Origin: Cognatundibacterium griseum
GTDB lineage: Bacteria; Pseudomonadota; Gammaproteobacteria; Burkholderiales; Burkholderiaceae_D
DNA: 64,000 nt
Reading direction: 5' to 3'
Assembly (NCBI RefSeq): GCF_014284195.1
Contig: NZ_JACOGC010000004.1
Span: 186,001-250,000, forward strand
The position numbers and the translations under genes were made by a program. Under the pieces are notes generated by a model. The model was given only the letters and a program-made list of their open reading frames with translations. It ran no database searches and had not been told where the DNA came from. Below are positions 36,156 to 45,584 of the stretch, piece after piece. Numbering within the stretch: the stretch's first letter is position 1; the number at the start of each line of letters is the position of its first letter.

Positions 36156-37457
36156 ATGGATTTACGTTTTCTTAAACAGCCTCAGGCCAGGTCTATTTTT
36201 TTGGGGCATCTGCGCCTCGTCGGTTTTTGTCTGACGGCAGGCCTGCTGCTGACGCTGGCGCTCTCTTACGTACTGTCACGCATCAGCGCCAGTCATGAGA
36301 CAGTGCTGAGAACAAGCATACTGGCACGCAATCTGTCAGACAGCCTGCTCAGCGGCGACCAGCGCGCCACGCAGAATATGATTCTCAACAGCGGTCAGGA
36401 TAAAAACCTGCGCTCACTGACCGTCTTCAACCAGCTGGGTAATGCCATCTATTCCTGGGAAAACGGTAACCTGATCAACACTGAGCATATCGCCCCGGTC
36501 GTGCCGGCAGCGCATACCTGGCAACGGTTTCATCTGAACAGCCTGGAAACCAGCGTCCCGATTCTGGACAGAGAAACGCTGAAGGGTGAAGTCATACTGC
36601 GTGAGTCACTCACCCCACTGCATGATCGCCTGCTGCTGCAATTGATGCTGGGACTGCTGGCAAGCATATTCATCGCACTACCCGCAGCGCTGGTACTGAC
36701 CCGCAGGCGTATGGCGCTTCTCGACCCGGTTCTTGAGCTGGCAACAGTGGCGGAGCAGGCAGCGACACTCGGTGATTACAGCCTGCGCGCCGCGACCGAC
36801 AGTGAAAAGCAACTGGGCAATCTGACCATGCACTTCAACCTGATGCTGGCACGTATGGAAGCATGGGAAAACGACATGCGCAGCGAATCGGTCGAACAGC
36901 GCGCCGCCGAAAGCCGCCTCAGTATTCTGGACAACCATGACAGCGTGACCAAACTCCCGAACCGGCATTACTTTCACCGCCTCATCACGCACAGTGTCGA
37001 AGATGCGGTCGAACGGCAGGAGCTGATGGCGCTGATGTTCATTGATCTGGACCATTTCCGGCGGATCAGTGACCGTTACGGCTACGATGTCTGTGACCAG
37101 CTGCTGGCCAGTCTGGCACTGCGCCTGTCCGAAGTCCTGCGCAGCACGGATACTTTATGCCGGGTCGGTGCCGATGAATTTGCGGCGGTATTGCCCGATA
37201 TCGATCATCTGGATACGGTCAGAAAGCTCGCCGAGCGCCTGATCGTGGCGATGCAGCAGCCATTCAACGCCAACGGCAGGCAGCACGCCATTACCTGCAG
37301 CATCGGCATCGCCTGCTGTCCGCTGCACACCCACGAGCAGCGTCTGCTGCTGCAACATGCAGACCAGGCGCTGAAAGCCGCCAAACTGGCAGGACGCAAT
37401 GTCTGGCGTCTGTATGACCCGAACCAGATGAGCCGGCCACAATTGCAGGCCAGCTGA
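36156..37457 (+). CDS. Membrane protein with HAMP and degenerate GGDEF domain
   Basis: 433 residues. Transmembrane helix about 23-43, a short periplasmic domain resembling CHASE8 (about 44-160), second helix about 164-186, HAMP about 187-240, GGDEF domain about 255-425. The active-site loop reads RVGADEF (about 337-342) rather than GGDEF. Other conserved positions are altered: GYDVCDQLL where G-H-x-x-G-D is usual, and ADQALKAAK where Tyr replaces the Lys. It may be an inactive or c-di-GMP/GTP-binding sensor rather than a cyclase. Confidence 0.85.
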   Translation: MDLRFLKQPQARSIFLGHLRLVGFCLTAGLLLTLALSYVLSRISASHETVLRTSILARNLSDSLLSGDQRATQNMILNSGQDKNLRSLTVFNQLGNAIYSWENGNLINTEHIAPVVPAAHTWQRFHLNSLETSVPILDRETLKGEVILRESLTPLHDRLLLQLMLGLLASIFIALPAALVLTRRRMALLDPVLELATVAEQAATLGDYSLRAATDSEKQLGNLTMHFNLMLARMEAWENDMRSESVEQRAAESRLSILDNHDSVTKLPNRHYFHRLITHSVEDAVERQELMALMFIDLDHFRRISDRYGYDVCDQLLASLALRLSEVLRSTDTLCRVGADEFAAVLPDIDHLDTVRKLAERLIVAMQQPFNANGRQHAITCSIGIACCPLHTHEQRLLLQHADQALKAAKLAGRNVWRLYDPNQMSRPQLQAS

Positions 37458-37486
37458 TCCCGGCCGGCACAAGAATCAATCCCTGT

Positions 37487-37942
37487 TCAGTAGGCCAGAT
37501 TCAGCCGCCGGTACAAAAATCCCAGCACAAACAGTGGGCCGATCAGCAGAAAGCGGATGTCATCAAAAAATGAAGGCTTCTTTCCTTCGATTTTGTGACC
37601 GATGAACTGGCCTATCCATGCCACGACAAACACGGCCAGGGCAATCTGCCAGATATGCGTCTGCGGCAGCAGCGGAAATACTGCCAGCATCGCAGCCGAC
37701 ATCAGCAGCATTCCGGCAGCGAATCTGGGCGACAGAAAAAAATAATAAATCAGGCTGGTCATCACGGCAGCATAGGCGGCCAGCGGATGGGCGCTCCAGA
37801 TCAGCCCCAGAAAAGAAAACACAATTGCAGGCACACAGACACAATGGATGATCTCATTGACCGGGTGCTGATGACTTTCCGCGTATTTGTTCAGTAAAAC
37901 GTCGATTTGCCGACGTCGTTGATGCGTCTGAATCTGTTCCAT
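37487..37942 (-). CDS. Mpo1-like (DUF962) membrane protein
   Basis: 151 residues with four predicted membrane helices. NKYAESHQHPVNEIIHCVCVPAIV (about 18-41) and FVVAWIGQFIGHKIEGKKPSFFDD carry the conserved His residues (HxxxxN...H and GH.xE) of the family, whose yeast member Mpo1 is an iron-dependent fatty-acid alpha-dioxygenase. The bacterial role is not established. Convergent with the GGDEF gene. Confidence 0.88.
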   Translation of the reverse strand: MEQIQTHQRRRQIDVLLNKYAESHQHPVNEIIHCVCVPAIVFSFLGLIWSAHPLAAYAAVMTSLIYYFFLSPRFAAGMLLMSAAMLAVFPLLPQTHIWQIALAVFVVAWIGQFIGHKIEGKKPSFFDDIRFLLIGPLFVLGFLYRRLNLAY

Positions 37943-38105
37943 ACTGTCTCCGGTATCGCTGCATCCGGGCTGGCCGGGATGACATCGTTTCCGGTCAGGC
38001 AGGTGACGCGATGATTTTTTTATGATGAATGCACCGCCCTGTTGTCAGAAGCCGGGCAGCGTCAATTATCATACTTTGGAAACGGGCGAATACCAAGTAA
38101 AAGAC

Positions 38106-38681
38106 TCAGCGCAGCAGAATGGCGATCTGCAGTTGCGCCTGATCGCCTGGCAGATATTTAAAGCTGGTCTTGGCAAAACGCAGCCAGCGACCCAGAATGA
38201 AACTGCACAGCAAAGAGGCTCTGGCCGCAGCTTCATTTTCCGGCAGATTTCCCTGACTCGCCGCCAGTCGTAAAGATTGCCGGAAAGCCATTTCCAGACG
38301 TTCCGCCAGCTGGTTCATGCGCAATTGCAGACGTTCATCCTCATTCACCAGCGCATCGCCCGTCAGCACCCGGGTCATGCCCGGATTTTTTTCTGCGAAA
38401 TTCAGCAGCATCTGGGCAATCGCCTGCGCCTGCAACAGGCCATCCGTCTGCTGTTCGCTGATCTGGTTAATCAGGCCGAATACCGAAGATTCGATGAACT
38501 CGATCAGACCCTCAAACATCTGTGCCTTGCTGGCGAAATGGCGATACAGCGCGGCTTCAGAAACCTCGACTCTGGCAGCCAGCGCAGCGGTCGTGATTTT
38601 TTCCCCTTTGGGGTTTTCCAGCATTGCGGCAAGAGTCTGCAATATCTGTAATTTACGTTCGCCGGGTTTGGTACTAGCCAT
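38106..38681 (-). CDS. slmA: Nucleoid occlusion factor SlmA (TetR family)
   Basis: 191 residues. TetR-type helix-turn-helix about 28-55 (KITTAALAARVEVSEAALYRHFASKAQMFE) with the N-terminal KPGERKLQILQTLA of SlmA. Blocks FtsZ assembly over the nucleoid when bound to its chromosomal sites. Placement downstream of argB and a HAD gene is the common betaproteobacterial context. A 217-bp gap with the palindrome TGAAGCGCTTCA (38837-38848) separates it from the HAD gene. Confidence 0.85.
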   Translation of the reverse strand: MASTKPGERKLQILQTLAAMLENPKGEKITTAALAARVEVSEAALYRHFASKAQMFEGLIEFIESSVFGLINQISEQQTDGLLQAQAIAQMLLNFAEKNPGMTRVLTGDALVNEDERLQLRMNQLAERLEMAFRQSLRLAASQGNLPENEAAARASLLCSFILGRWLRFAKTSFKYLPGDQAQLQIAILLR

Positions 38682-38898
38682 GTTCTGTGTTCTGCAGTAT
38701 TCGGTTGATGAGGGATGTGAGATGCGGCGGTGACGACCAGCGCAGGTCGGCCATAAGGCATCTCCTGAAAAACGGCTGTCCCATATCGCCAGCCATCTCC
38801 CTGAATTTCGATTCTATGTGAAACTCCGGCAGGATGTGAAGCGCTTCAGTGAACTTTATATTTCACGCAAAGACTTGACAGACTGGAAAGCAATCGGT

Positions 38899-39594
38899 TT
38901 ATGCCAGGCTGCGGTAACGCCGTACCAGCGCCGATACTGATCTGACCCGGACATCGACACTGGCAGTTCCGCGCCCGCGCTGGCTCAGCGGCAGATAGCC
39001 CCGAACCCAGACGGTACGCAAGCCTTCATGCCGGGCAGCGCGTAAATTGTCGAGACTGTCTTCCACCAGAATGCAGCGGCTGGCCGCAACGCGATGCTGC
39101 GACAGCCATTTGCGCAAAAACGGACGCGAAGGCTTGGGTTGCAACCGGCCATGCACCCGCATCTCCTCAACCGGAATATGATCGTCAAAATGCCGGTGCA
39201 GGTTCAGGTGCCGCATTACGCGGTGCGAATAATGGCGCGGCGCATTGGTCAGCAGAATTTTTTTCCCGGGCAGACGGCGCAGGATATGCGATAAGCCGCG
39301 CTCGGCGCGGATCATCGCAGGCAGGTCATCAAAAGCATGCGCCTGCTGTAAAAATTCTTCTGCCTTCACACCATGATGCCTGACCATGCCGATCATCGTC
39401 ACGCCGTAGCGCAGATAATATTCCTGCCGCACTGCATTCACCGTGGCCTCGTCCGCCGGTGTGGTGCCGTCACCGAGAATGCGCGCGATATACGCATTCA
39501 TGTTGCGGTTGATTGCCGGAAAAATCGCATGCGACGCGTTGTGCAGCGTGTTGTCCAGATCAAACAGCCAGACTGGCGCTGCGGTTTTACGCAT
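38899..39594 (-). CDS. HAD-family pyrimidine 5'-nucleotidase
   Basis: 231 residues from ATG 39594 (MRKTAAPVWLFDLDNTLHNA). HAD motif I DLDNTL (about 12-17), motif II KILLTNAPRHY, motif III Lys region KPSRPFLRKWL, motif IV VEDSLDNLRAA. Members of this subgroup near argB are annotated as pyrimidine 5'-nucleotidases (YjjG/SDT1 type); activity is inferred. Follows argB by about 65 bp on the same strand. Confidence 0.85.
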   Translation of the reverse strand: MRKTAAPVWLFDLDNTLHNASHAIFPAINRNMNAYIARILGDGTTPADEATVNAVRQEYYLRYGVTMIGMVRHHGVKAEEFLQQAHAFDDLPAMIRAERGLSHILRRLPGKKILLTNAPRHYSHRVMRHLNLHRHFDDHIPVEEMRVHGRLQPKPSRPFLRKWLSQHRVAASRCILVEDSLDNLRAARHEGLRTVWVRGYLPLSQRGRGTASVDVRVRSVSALVRRYRSLA

Positions 39595-39660
39595 CCGCAA
39601 CCACCAGAATCTGACCGCTGTGCTGCTGATGCGGCATAGTCTGCTCCGGGATAAGCAGGT

Positions 39661-40584
39661 TTAATGGCTGCGGATCATGGTGCCGAATGCCTGTTCGGTC
39701 AGCACTTCCAGCAACAGCGAATGTTCGATGCGGCCATCAATGATATGAACCGTATTCACGCCGGATTTGGCGGCATCCAGCGCAGAAGAAATCTTCGGCA
39801 GCATACCGCCGGAAATCGTGCCGTCGGCAAACATTTCATCGATTTCGCGCGCCGACAGATCCGTGACCAGATTCCCCTCTTTGTCGAGCACGCCGGGAAT
39901 ATTGGTCATCATAATCAGCTTCTCGGCTTTCAGGATTTCAGCGATCTTGCCCGCCACCAGATCGGCATTGATGTTATAGGCCTGACCATCTTCACCAAAA
40001 CCGATCGGGGAGATAATCGGGATGAAGGCATCGTCCTGCAATGCCTTGACCACCGCCGGATTGATCGCATCGATTTCACCGACAAAGCCGATATCGAGCA
40101 TTTCACCCGGATTTTCGCGGTCCGGCATCATCATTTTGCGGGCACGGATCAGGCCGCCGTCTTTGCCGGTCAGACCCACTGCCTGACCGCCATAGTGATT
40201 GATCAGCATCACGATGTCCTGCTGGACTTCACCGCCCAGCACCCATTCGACGACTTCCATCGTTTCGTCGTCCGTGATGCGCATCCCCTGCACAAACGTC
40301 CCCTGTTTTCCCATTTTCTTGAGCGCATTGTCAATCTGCGGGCCGCCGCCATGCACCACGACAGGATTCATACCGACCAGCTTGAGCAAAATCACGTCAC
40401 GGGCAAAGCCATGTTTCAGGCTTTCTTCCGTCATGGCGTTGCCGCCGTATTTGACGACGATGGTCTTACCGTGGAATTTACGGATATAGGGCAATGCCTG
40501 CGCCAGAATCTCCGCTTTGATGACAGGTTCGACACCCGCCAATTTATCTTCGCTTACTGCTGTATGGATGTTCAAATCGCTCAT
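39661..40584 (-). CDS. argB: Acetylglutamate kinase
   Basis: 307 residues. Second step of arginine synthesis. [12 protein letters not shown] (about 40-51), [10 protein letters not shown] (substrate loop), [15 protein letters not shown] and [17 protein letters not shown] are diagnostic. The N-terminal extension of about 30 residues before the kinase core is the form found in arginine-inhibited enzymes. Divergent from the ECF sigma gene. Confidence 0.97.
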   Translation of the reverse strand: MSDLNIHTAVSEDKLAGVEPVIKAEILAQALPYIRKFHGKTIVVKYGGNAMTEESLKHGFARDVILLKLVGMNPVVVHGGGPQIDNALKKMGKQGTFVQGMRITDDETMEVVEWVLGGEVQQDIVMLINHYGGQAVGLTGKDGGLIRARKMMMPDRENPGEMLDIGFVGEIDAINPAVVKALQDDAFIPIISPIGFGEDGQAYNINADLVAGKIAEILKAEKLIMMTNIPGVLDKEGNLVTDLSAREIDEMFADGTISGGMLPKISSALDAAKSGVNTVHIIDGRIEHSLLLEVLTEQAFGTMIRSH

Positions 40585-40680
40585 AATGACGGTATCCTGA
40601 AGGTATCATGAAGTTTTTTCGATAAGCCGGATTTTACAGGAAACTTTCCTGAACGCCTTTGCCAATTCTGCCTTAAATTT

Positions 40681-41259
40681 ATGACATCACTGACCGATCT
40701 GCACCGGCAACTGGAAATCATGCGACCGCTTCTGCTGCGCTTTGCCCTGCTGCAATTGCGGAACAAAACCACTGCGGAAGATGCCGTGCAGGAAACCCTG
40801 CTGGCAATCCTTGAAAAGCCGGACAGTTTTGCGGGGCAATCCAGTTTCCGCACCTACGTCACCGGCATTCTGAAATACAAGATCATCGATCACCTGCGTG
40901 CGCAGAAACGCGAAACTCCGTTGACCGTGAACGACGGCGATTCCGAAGCCGAGCTGATTGATCATTTATTCACCGCCGATGGTCACACCGTCAGCCCGCC
41001 CGCCGCCTGGGGCGAGCCGGAATCTGTTTTGCAGCAAAAAGATTTTTTCCGTATCCTGCAGTTATGTCTGGAAAATCTGCCGGAAAAAACCGCACAGGTT
41101 TTCATGATGCGGGAATGGCTGGAACTCGACGCTGAAGATATCTGTAAGGAACTCGGGGTCAGCGCGTCTAATCTGTGGGTGATCCTGTACCGTGCCCGCC
41201 TGCGTTTGCGGGAATGCCTCGATATCCACTGGTTTGTTCACCGTCAGCCTGGAAAATGA
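40681..41259 (+). CDS. ECF RNA polymerase sigma factor
   Basis: 192 residues. Region 2 about 10-80 (LLLRFALLQLRNKTTAEDAVQETLLAIL, SFRTYVTGILKYKIIDHLRAQKR) and region 4 about 125-185 (CLENLPEKTAQVFMMREWLELDAEDICKELGVSASNLWVILYRARLRLRECL shortened here). An unusual acidic linker separates them. The anti-sigma gene begins 3 bp after the stop. Upstream, CAGGAAA/TTTCCTG (40637-40651) is a 7-1-7 palindrome containing a GGAAAC like ECF -35 elements, so autoregulation is possible. Confidence 0.92.
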   Translation: MTSLTDLHRQLEIMRPLLLRFALLQLRNKTTAEDAVQETLLAILEKPDSFAGQSSFRTYVTGILKYKIIDHLRAQKRETPLTVNDGDSEAELIDHLFTADGHTVSPPAAWGEPESVLQQKDFFRILQLCLENLPEKTAQVFMMREWLELDAEDICKELGVSASNLWVILYRARLRLRECLDIHWFVHRQPGK

Positions 41260-41262
41260 CTT

Positions 41263-41487
41263 ATGCGATTCTTATACACGTGCAAACAGGCACATCAGAA
41301 AATATCAGAAAACCTAGACCGGCCGCTGAATTTCAGCGAACGCGCGCATCTGAAGCTGCACCTGTCGCTGTGCGATGCCTGTTCCCGGTTCCGGCAGCAA
41401 ATGCAACTGTTACGCCATTCCATGCAGCAGATTTCCGATCTGCCCGCAGAAATGGATGAACAGACCCGGTCGGGGCCATCGACATGA
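41263..41487 (+). CDS. Zinc-binding anti-sigma factor, short soluble form
   Basis: 74 residues. The ZAS motif H-x3-C-x2-C is seen in HLSLCDAC (about 34-41), plus an early Cys/His pair (CKQAH). There is no membrane helix and no sensory C-terminal domain, so it is probably a cytoplasmic anti-sigma that senses thiol oxidation or metal. GGAAAA precedes the ATG. Its stop overlaps the next start (ATGA). Confidence 0.85.
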   Translation: MRFLYTCKQAHQKISENLDRPLNFSERAHLKLHLSLCDACSRFRQQMQLLRHSMQQISDLPAEMDEQTRSGPST

Positions 41488-41690
41488 GCCGCTGCCCACG
41501 CTGTCAGGCCGAGTTTTTGTGCGCAATGGCCGACCAGACAGGTAAGCCTTGCTGGTGCACGGCCTTGCCGCCGGTCGATTTTTCTTTATTACCGGAAGGA
41601 AAGCTGAATATGGATGCAAGTTGTTTTTGCCCGGCCTGTCTACCCGCATGGAAAGCCAGCCTAGAAGCCGGTCGCAACAAGCCGGAGTAA
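41484..41690 (+). CDS. Cysteine-rich CWC-type small protein
   Basis: 68 residues with about seven cysteines: RCPRCQAEFLCA at the start, KPCWCTALP (the C-W-C of the family name) and SCFCPACLPAW at the end. Likely binds zinc or iron; the CWC family has no established function. Translationally coupled to the anti-sigma gene by a 4-bp overlap, implying part of the same response. Confidence 0.8.
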   Translation: MSRCPRCQAEFLCAMADQTGKPCWCTALPPVDFSLLPEGKLNMDASCFCPACLPAWKASLEAGRNKPE

Positions 41691-41742
41691 TTTCGGTTAC
41701 CATACGCGACCTGATAATCAGCCTTTCTGATAGGAAATCAGT

Positions 41743-42450
41743 ATGCCGAATGATACCCCCGTCAATTACAAAGCCGTCCAGATTCCGGTTTCGCAGCGGA
41801 TTCGTGAGCGGATACAGGCAAGTCATACCCGCTTTCACGCGAACGATAACATTTCCCGCTTCATTGAAGCCGGTGAACTCGACGAACTGCAGGCGGAAGT
41901 CGAGGAGAAGTTGCGGGCAGTGCTGCAAAGTCTGGTGATCGATACCGACAGCGACCACAATACCCAGGATACCGGACGGCGCGTCGCCAAGATGTTTATC
42001 AATGAAGTATTTGGCGGGCGCTACGTTCCGATGCCGCAGGTCACCGAATTTCCGAATGCCTCGCATCTCAATGAGCTGATGATCATCGGTCCGATCACGG
42101 TGCGCAGCGCCTGTTCCCATCATTTGTGCCCGATCATCGGTAAAGTCTGGATCGGCGTCATGCCAAACGAACATTCCAATCTGATCGGCTTGTCCAAATA
42201 CGCCCGGATTGCCGAATGGATCATGAGCCGGCCGCAGATTCAGGAAGAAGCCGTGGTGCAGCTGGCAGATGCTTTACAGGAAAAAATGCAGCCGGACGGA
42301 CTCGCGGTCGTCATGGAAGCGGACCATTTCTGCATGCACTGGCGCGGTGTCAAGGATACCGAGGCTAAAATGATCAACAGCGTGATGCATGGCTCCTTTC
42401 TGAAAGACCCGAACCTGCGCCGTGAATTTCTATCCCTGATTAAACGTTAA
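41743..42450 (+). CDS. folE: GTP cyclohydrolase I
   Basis: 235 residues. Converts GTP to dihydroneopterin triphosphate, first step of folate/pterin synthesis. Zinc ligands in SACSHHLCPI (Cys, His, Cys). GKVWIGVMPNEHSNLIGLSKYARI and EADHFCMHWRGVKD are family motifs. Follows the sigma trio by 53 bp and is 18 bp from the BLUF gene, so part of either transcript. Confidence 0.97.
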   Translation: MPNDTPVNYKAVQIPVSQRIRERIQASHTRFHANDNISRFIEAGELDELQAEVEEKLRAVLQSLVIDTDSDHNTQDTGRRVAKMFINEVFGGRYVPMPQVTEFPNASHLNELMIIGPITVRSACSHHLCPIIGKVWIGVMPNEHSNLIGLSKYARIAEWIMSRPQIQEEAVVQLADALQEKMQPDGLAVVMEADHFCMHWRGVKDTEAKMINSVMHGSFLKDPNLRREFLSLIKR

Positions 42451-42468
42451 CCTGAACAGGAAAACATC

Positions 42469-42894
42469 ATGCTAGTCCGTTTGCTGTATGCCAGTCGCGT
42501 CTCCGATGGAAACATGTGCGATACCGTGCAATCCATCATGCAACAATCCCGCCAGCATAACCCGCTGCATGGCATCACCGGCGTGCTGTGCCATACCGAT
42601 GCGGTTTTCATGCAGGTGCTCGAAGGGGGGCGCAAGGCGGTCAATACGCTGTACAGCCACATCCTGCGCGACCCGCGGCATACGGATGTGATCTTGCTGG
42701 ATTACGAAGAAATCGGCGAACGCCGCTATGCCGGATGGACAATGGGGCAGGCAAACATGAATAAAATCAACCCGTCCATCCTGTTGAAATATTCACCGCT
42801 GCCGGAACTCAATCCCCATGAGATGCCGGGCAAAACCCTGCTCTCGCTGATTGATGAACTGATGGCCACAGCGTCGATTGTCGGCCGCACCTGA
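42469..42894 (+). CDS. BLUF-domain blue-light photoreceptor
   Basis: 141 residues, essentially a stand-alone BLUF domain binding FAD. Key residues appear: Tyr in RLLYASRVS (residue 7), Asn in HNPLHGITGVL (about 30), Gln in FMQVLEGG (about 48) and the Trp/Met loop YAGWTMGQ (about 88-95). There is no attached EAL, GGDEF or DNA-binding domain, so it signals through a protein partner. AGGAAAA ribosome-binding site. Confidence 0.93.
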   Translation: MLVRLLYASRVSDGNMCDTVQSIMQQSRQHNPLHGITGVLCHTDAVFMQVLEGGRKAVNTLYSHILRDPRHTDVILLDYEEIGERRYAGWTMGQANMNKINPSILLKYSPLPELNPHEMPGKTLLSLIDELMATASIVGRT

Positions 42895-42946
42895 ACCTGC
42901 TGATCAGGGCGGATCACCGCCCGTCACCGTCCTGTTATCCCGGTAT

Positions 42947-44914
42947 TCAGTGCAGGCTGGCAAGCTCCGGCACAGGCGCATCAATCGCCGCGCAAACCGC
43001 CCGCAGCAGATCAATCGTCTCATGCAGAGCCTGACCTGCATCGGGAGTAGCAGCCGCAAACAATGCCTTGATCAGAAATGGCTTTGCCAGCGGCGCCAGC
43101 TGATTGCACTTCTGCAATGCAATCCGCACATCAAAGAAATCCATATCTGCCGTGTTCTGTAAATCGCCGGGCTGCAGCTGCAGCTCTGGCAATACCCCGG
43201 CCAGTCTCAGCCATGCGGCACCGACTTCATCCTGACGCGCAAAACTATGCGCCACCAGCGATCCCAACAGGCAGACTTCACTCCGCAGCTGCCCGATCTG
43301 ACCGTAACGCACAGAAATCGCCCGGTCTGCCTGGGGGCCAAGGCGGCGCTCCAGGACGCTCTGGATCACAAACTCGGCCTGCGTCATCTGCTGGTCGGCC
43401 GCAATCAGTCTGGCACTCAGCGCCAGCAATTCTCCGCGCTGGGCGGGGGACAGTAATTTCAACGCAGGCATCGCAAGATCAAGCAAAGGCAGACGCGCAC
43501 TGTTTTGCAATGCTTCCAGTTGCAGTAAAAGTTGTTCCGCCTGCGTCACACTGCCGGCTGCGGATTGCGCCAGCAATTGTTGCTGGACGCGGTATGCATC
43601 CGGATTGCTCCTGTCCATCAGCATTGCCAGGACCAGCGCAAACGCGGACTGCGGTGCGCGGGCAGCCTCCAGTAAAGTGCTGCTGTAAGGATTTTGCCGG
43701 GAGAGTGCAGCGCTCCCGGCCGGCACGTCGGCCATCGCAAGTCCTGCCGCGGCCATTTCCGGTAAAGCGGCAGAATGCGCACCAAAACCGGCAAGATCCC
43801 CTGCCGTGCCGGCAGCATTAAATGGTGCGGATGCAACGGCGGATGTAGCGGCTGATTCAGCCGCCATACCTTCCTGTTCATCGACCGGCTCCAGAAATGC
43901 CACGTTCTTGCCATAAACGCGTTGCAAACGCTCTTCCAGCGGCGGATGAGTCGCGAATAATCCGGACAGCAGATTCGGCCGTGCAGCCCCCAGAAACAGG
44001 TGCGAAAGCTGTTCTGCCCGTGGGTTATCAATACGGGAGCCACATGCATTCGTCCGGGTCAGACCGCCGATTTTCCTTAACGCCCCGCCAATCCCGTCCG
44101 GATTACGGGTGAACTGCACCGAGCTGGCATCGGCTAAAAATTCTCGCTGACGCGATACGGCAGACTTAATCAGGCGACCAAAAAAAATACCAACATAGCC
44201 CACCACAAACAACATGACGCCCAGCGCCAGCAAAACCAGCTGTATCGGCGGGCCTTTTTCATCACGGCTGCGCGAACTGCCAAGACGTGATCCCCAGTAC
44301 ATCAGCTCCTGCCCGAGTCCGGCGATCATCTGGATGCCGAACAGGATGCCGATCAGGCGGATATTCATGCGCATGTCACCGTTCAGGATATGACTGAATT
44401 CATGCCCCACCACCCCCTGCAGCTCATCCCGGTTCAGACGCATCAGCGTGCCTCTGGTCACCGCCACTACCGCTTCGTTCTGGTGATAGCCGGCGGCAAA
44501 GGCATTGATCGCATCTTCGTTATCCAGCACATAAACCCGTGGACAGGCGATGCCGGACGCCAGTGCCATTTCCTCCACAATATTCAGCAAACGCCGTTCA
44601 TGGATGTCTTCGGAAGCCGGCAATACCAGCCGGCCGCCTGCCATTTGTGCCACGGCATCACCGCCGTCGCGCAACTGATAGATTTCAAACAGCGTACCGC
44701 CGCCGATCACTGCCAGCGTCAGCAATGACGACACCAGAAAAAATCCGGGCGGATATCCCTGCGCTAATTCAGCCCGGCTTCCCTGGCTCCAGTGCCATAC
44801 AAAAGCGAGAGAAAAATCCACCGTGACGACAATCGCCACCACCGCCAGGAAAAACAGAAACAACAGCTTCCTGCTCTGCCTGTGCGCCTGATCCTGCTGT
44901 TCAAAAAAATTCAT
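42947..44914 (-). CDS. M48-family membrane metalloprotease (HtpX-like) with long C-terminus
   Basis: 655 residues. Membrane helices at about 17-40 and 58-80, zinc motif HEFSHILNGD (about 170-178), two further helices about 222-255, and third ligand region REFLADASSVQFTRN. The C-terminal 300 residues, beyond HtpX, are Ala/Leu-rich and helical. Probably involved in inner-membrane protein quality control. Precedes (in transcription follows) lemA by 26 bp, a well-known pairing. Confidence 0.9.
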   Translation of the reverse strand: MNFFEQQDQAHRQSRKLLFLFFLAVVAIVVTVDFSLAFVWHWSQGSRAELAQGYPPGFFLVSSLLTLAVIGGGTLFEIYQLRDGGDAVAQMAGGRLVLPASEDIHERRLLNIVEEMALASGIACPRVYVLDNEDAINAFAAGYHQNEAVVAVTRGTLMRLNRDELQGVVGHEFSHILNGDMRMNIRLIGILFGIQMIAGLGQELMYWGSRLGSSRSRDEKGPPIQLVLLALGVMLFVVGYVGIFFGRLIKSAVSRQREFLADASSVQFTRNPDGIGGALRKIGGLTRTNACGSRIDNPRAEQLSHLFLGAARPNLLSGLFATHPPLEERLQRVYGKNVAFLEPVDEQEGMAAESAATSAVASAPFNAAGTAGDLAGFGAHSAALPEMAAAGLAMADVPAGSAALSRQNPYSSTLLEAARAPQSAFALVLAMLMDRSNPDAYRVQQQLLAQSAAGSVTQAEQLLLQLEALQNSARLPLLDLAMPALKLLSPAQRGELLALSARLIAADQQMTQAEFVIQSVLERRLGPQADRAISVRYGQIGQLRSEVCLLGSLVAHSFARQDEVGAAWLRLAGVLPELQLQPGDLQNTADMDFFDVRIALQKCNQLAPLAKPFLIKALFAAATPDAGQALHETIDLLRAVCAAIDAPVPELASLH

Positions 44915-44940
44915 GGAAGCCGGATACCGTGATCAGTTGT

Positions 44941-45531
44941 TCAGAATGACACTTTGACGGCCTTGCGCTCTTCTGCCGATTCGGTCGCCTGCAACAGCTC
45001 TCCGGCCTTGAATCCGAAGGTATTGGCAATCATTGAGCCGGGAAACTGCTCAATACCGATGTTGTATTGCATCACGCTGTCGTTATAGGCCTGACGTGCA
45101 AACGCAATTTTGTTTTCAGTTGCCGTCAGTTCTTCTGTCAGCTGGATCATGTTCTGATTCGCTTTCAGGTCAGGATACGCCTCAGACAGCGCAAACAGAC
45201 GGCCTAATGATGCATTGAGCGTGCCTTCCGCTGCAGCGAGCTGCTGCACCGACGCCGCATCCGCCTGAGCGCTGCCGGCATTGCTGTTCGCAGTCACTGC
45301 CTGATTGCGTGCCGAAATCACCGCTTCCAGCGTTTCCCGCTCGTGCTTCATATAACCTTTGGCCACTTCGACCAGATTCGGAATCAGGTCGTAACGCCGT
45401 TTCAGCTGCACATCAATCTGTGAAAATCCGTTCCGGAAGCGGTTACGCAAGCTGACCAGACGGTTATACACACCAATGACCCAGAACACGATCAATGCAA
45501 TCACGACTAACAAAATTATCATGGCTATCAT
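44941..45531 (-). CDS. LemA family protein
   Basis: 196 residues from ATG 45531; a membrane helix occupies residues about 2-20 (AMIILLVVIALIVFWVIGVYN), followed by the LemA core: RLVSLRNRFRNGFSQIDVQLKRRYDLIPNLVEVAKGYMKHE and AYPDLKANQNMIQLTEELTATENKI. Function unknown; LemA is commonly paired with M48 proteases, as here. Confidence 0.93.
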   Translation of the reverse strand: MIAMIILLVVIALIVFWVIGVYNRLVSLRNRFRNGFSQIDVQLKRRYDLIPNLVEVAKGYMKHERETLEAVISARNQAVTANSNAGSAQADAASVQQLAAAEGTLNASLGRLFALSEAYPDLKANQNMIQLTEELTATENKIAFARQAYNDSVMQYNIGIEQFPGSMIANTFGFKAGELLQATESAEERKAVKVSF

Positions 45532-45584
45532 AGTTACTCCGGAAAAAAACCGGTGCGGCGCACCGGTGAATTGCATGCAGTGAA

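Noticed and set aside
39664-40611. 315-codon frame antisense to argB
   Set aside because: argB motifs are complete on the minus strand; the opposite frame is a shadow.
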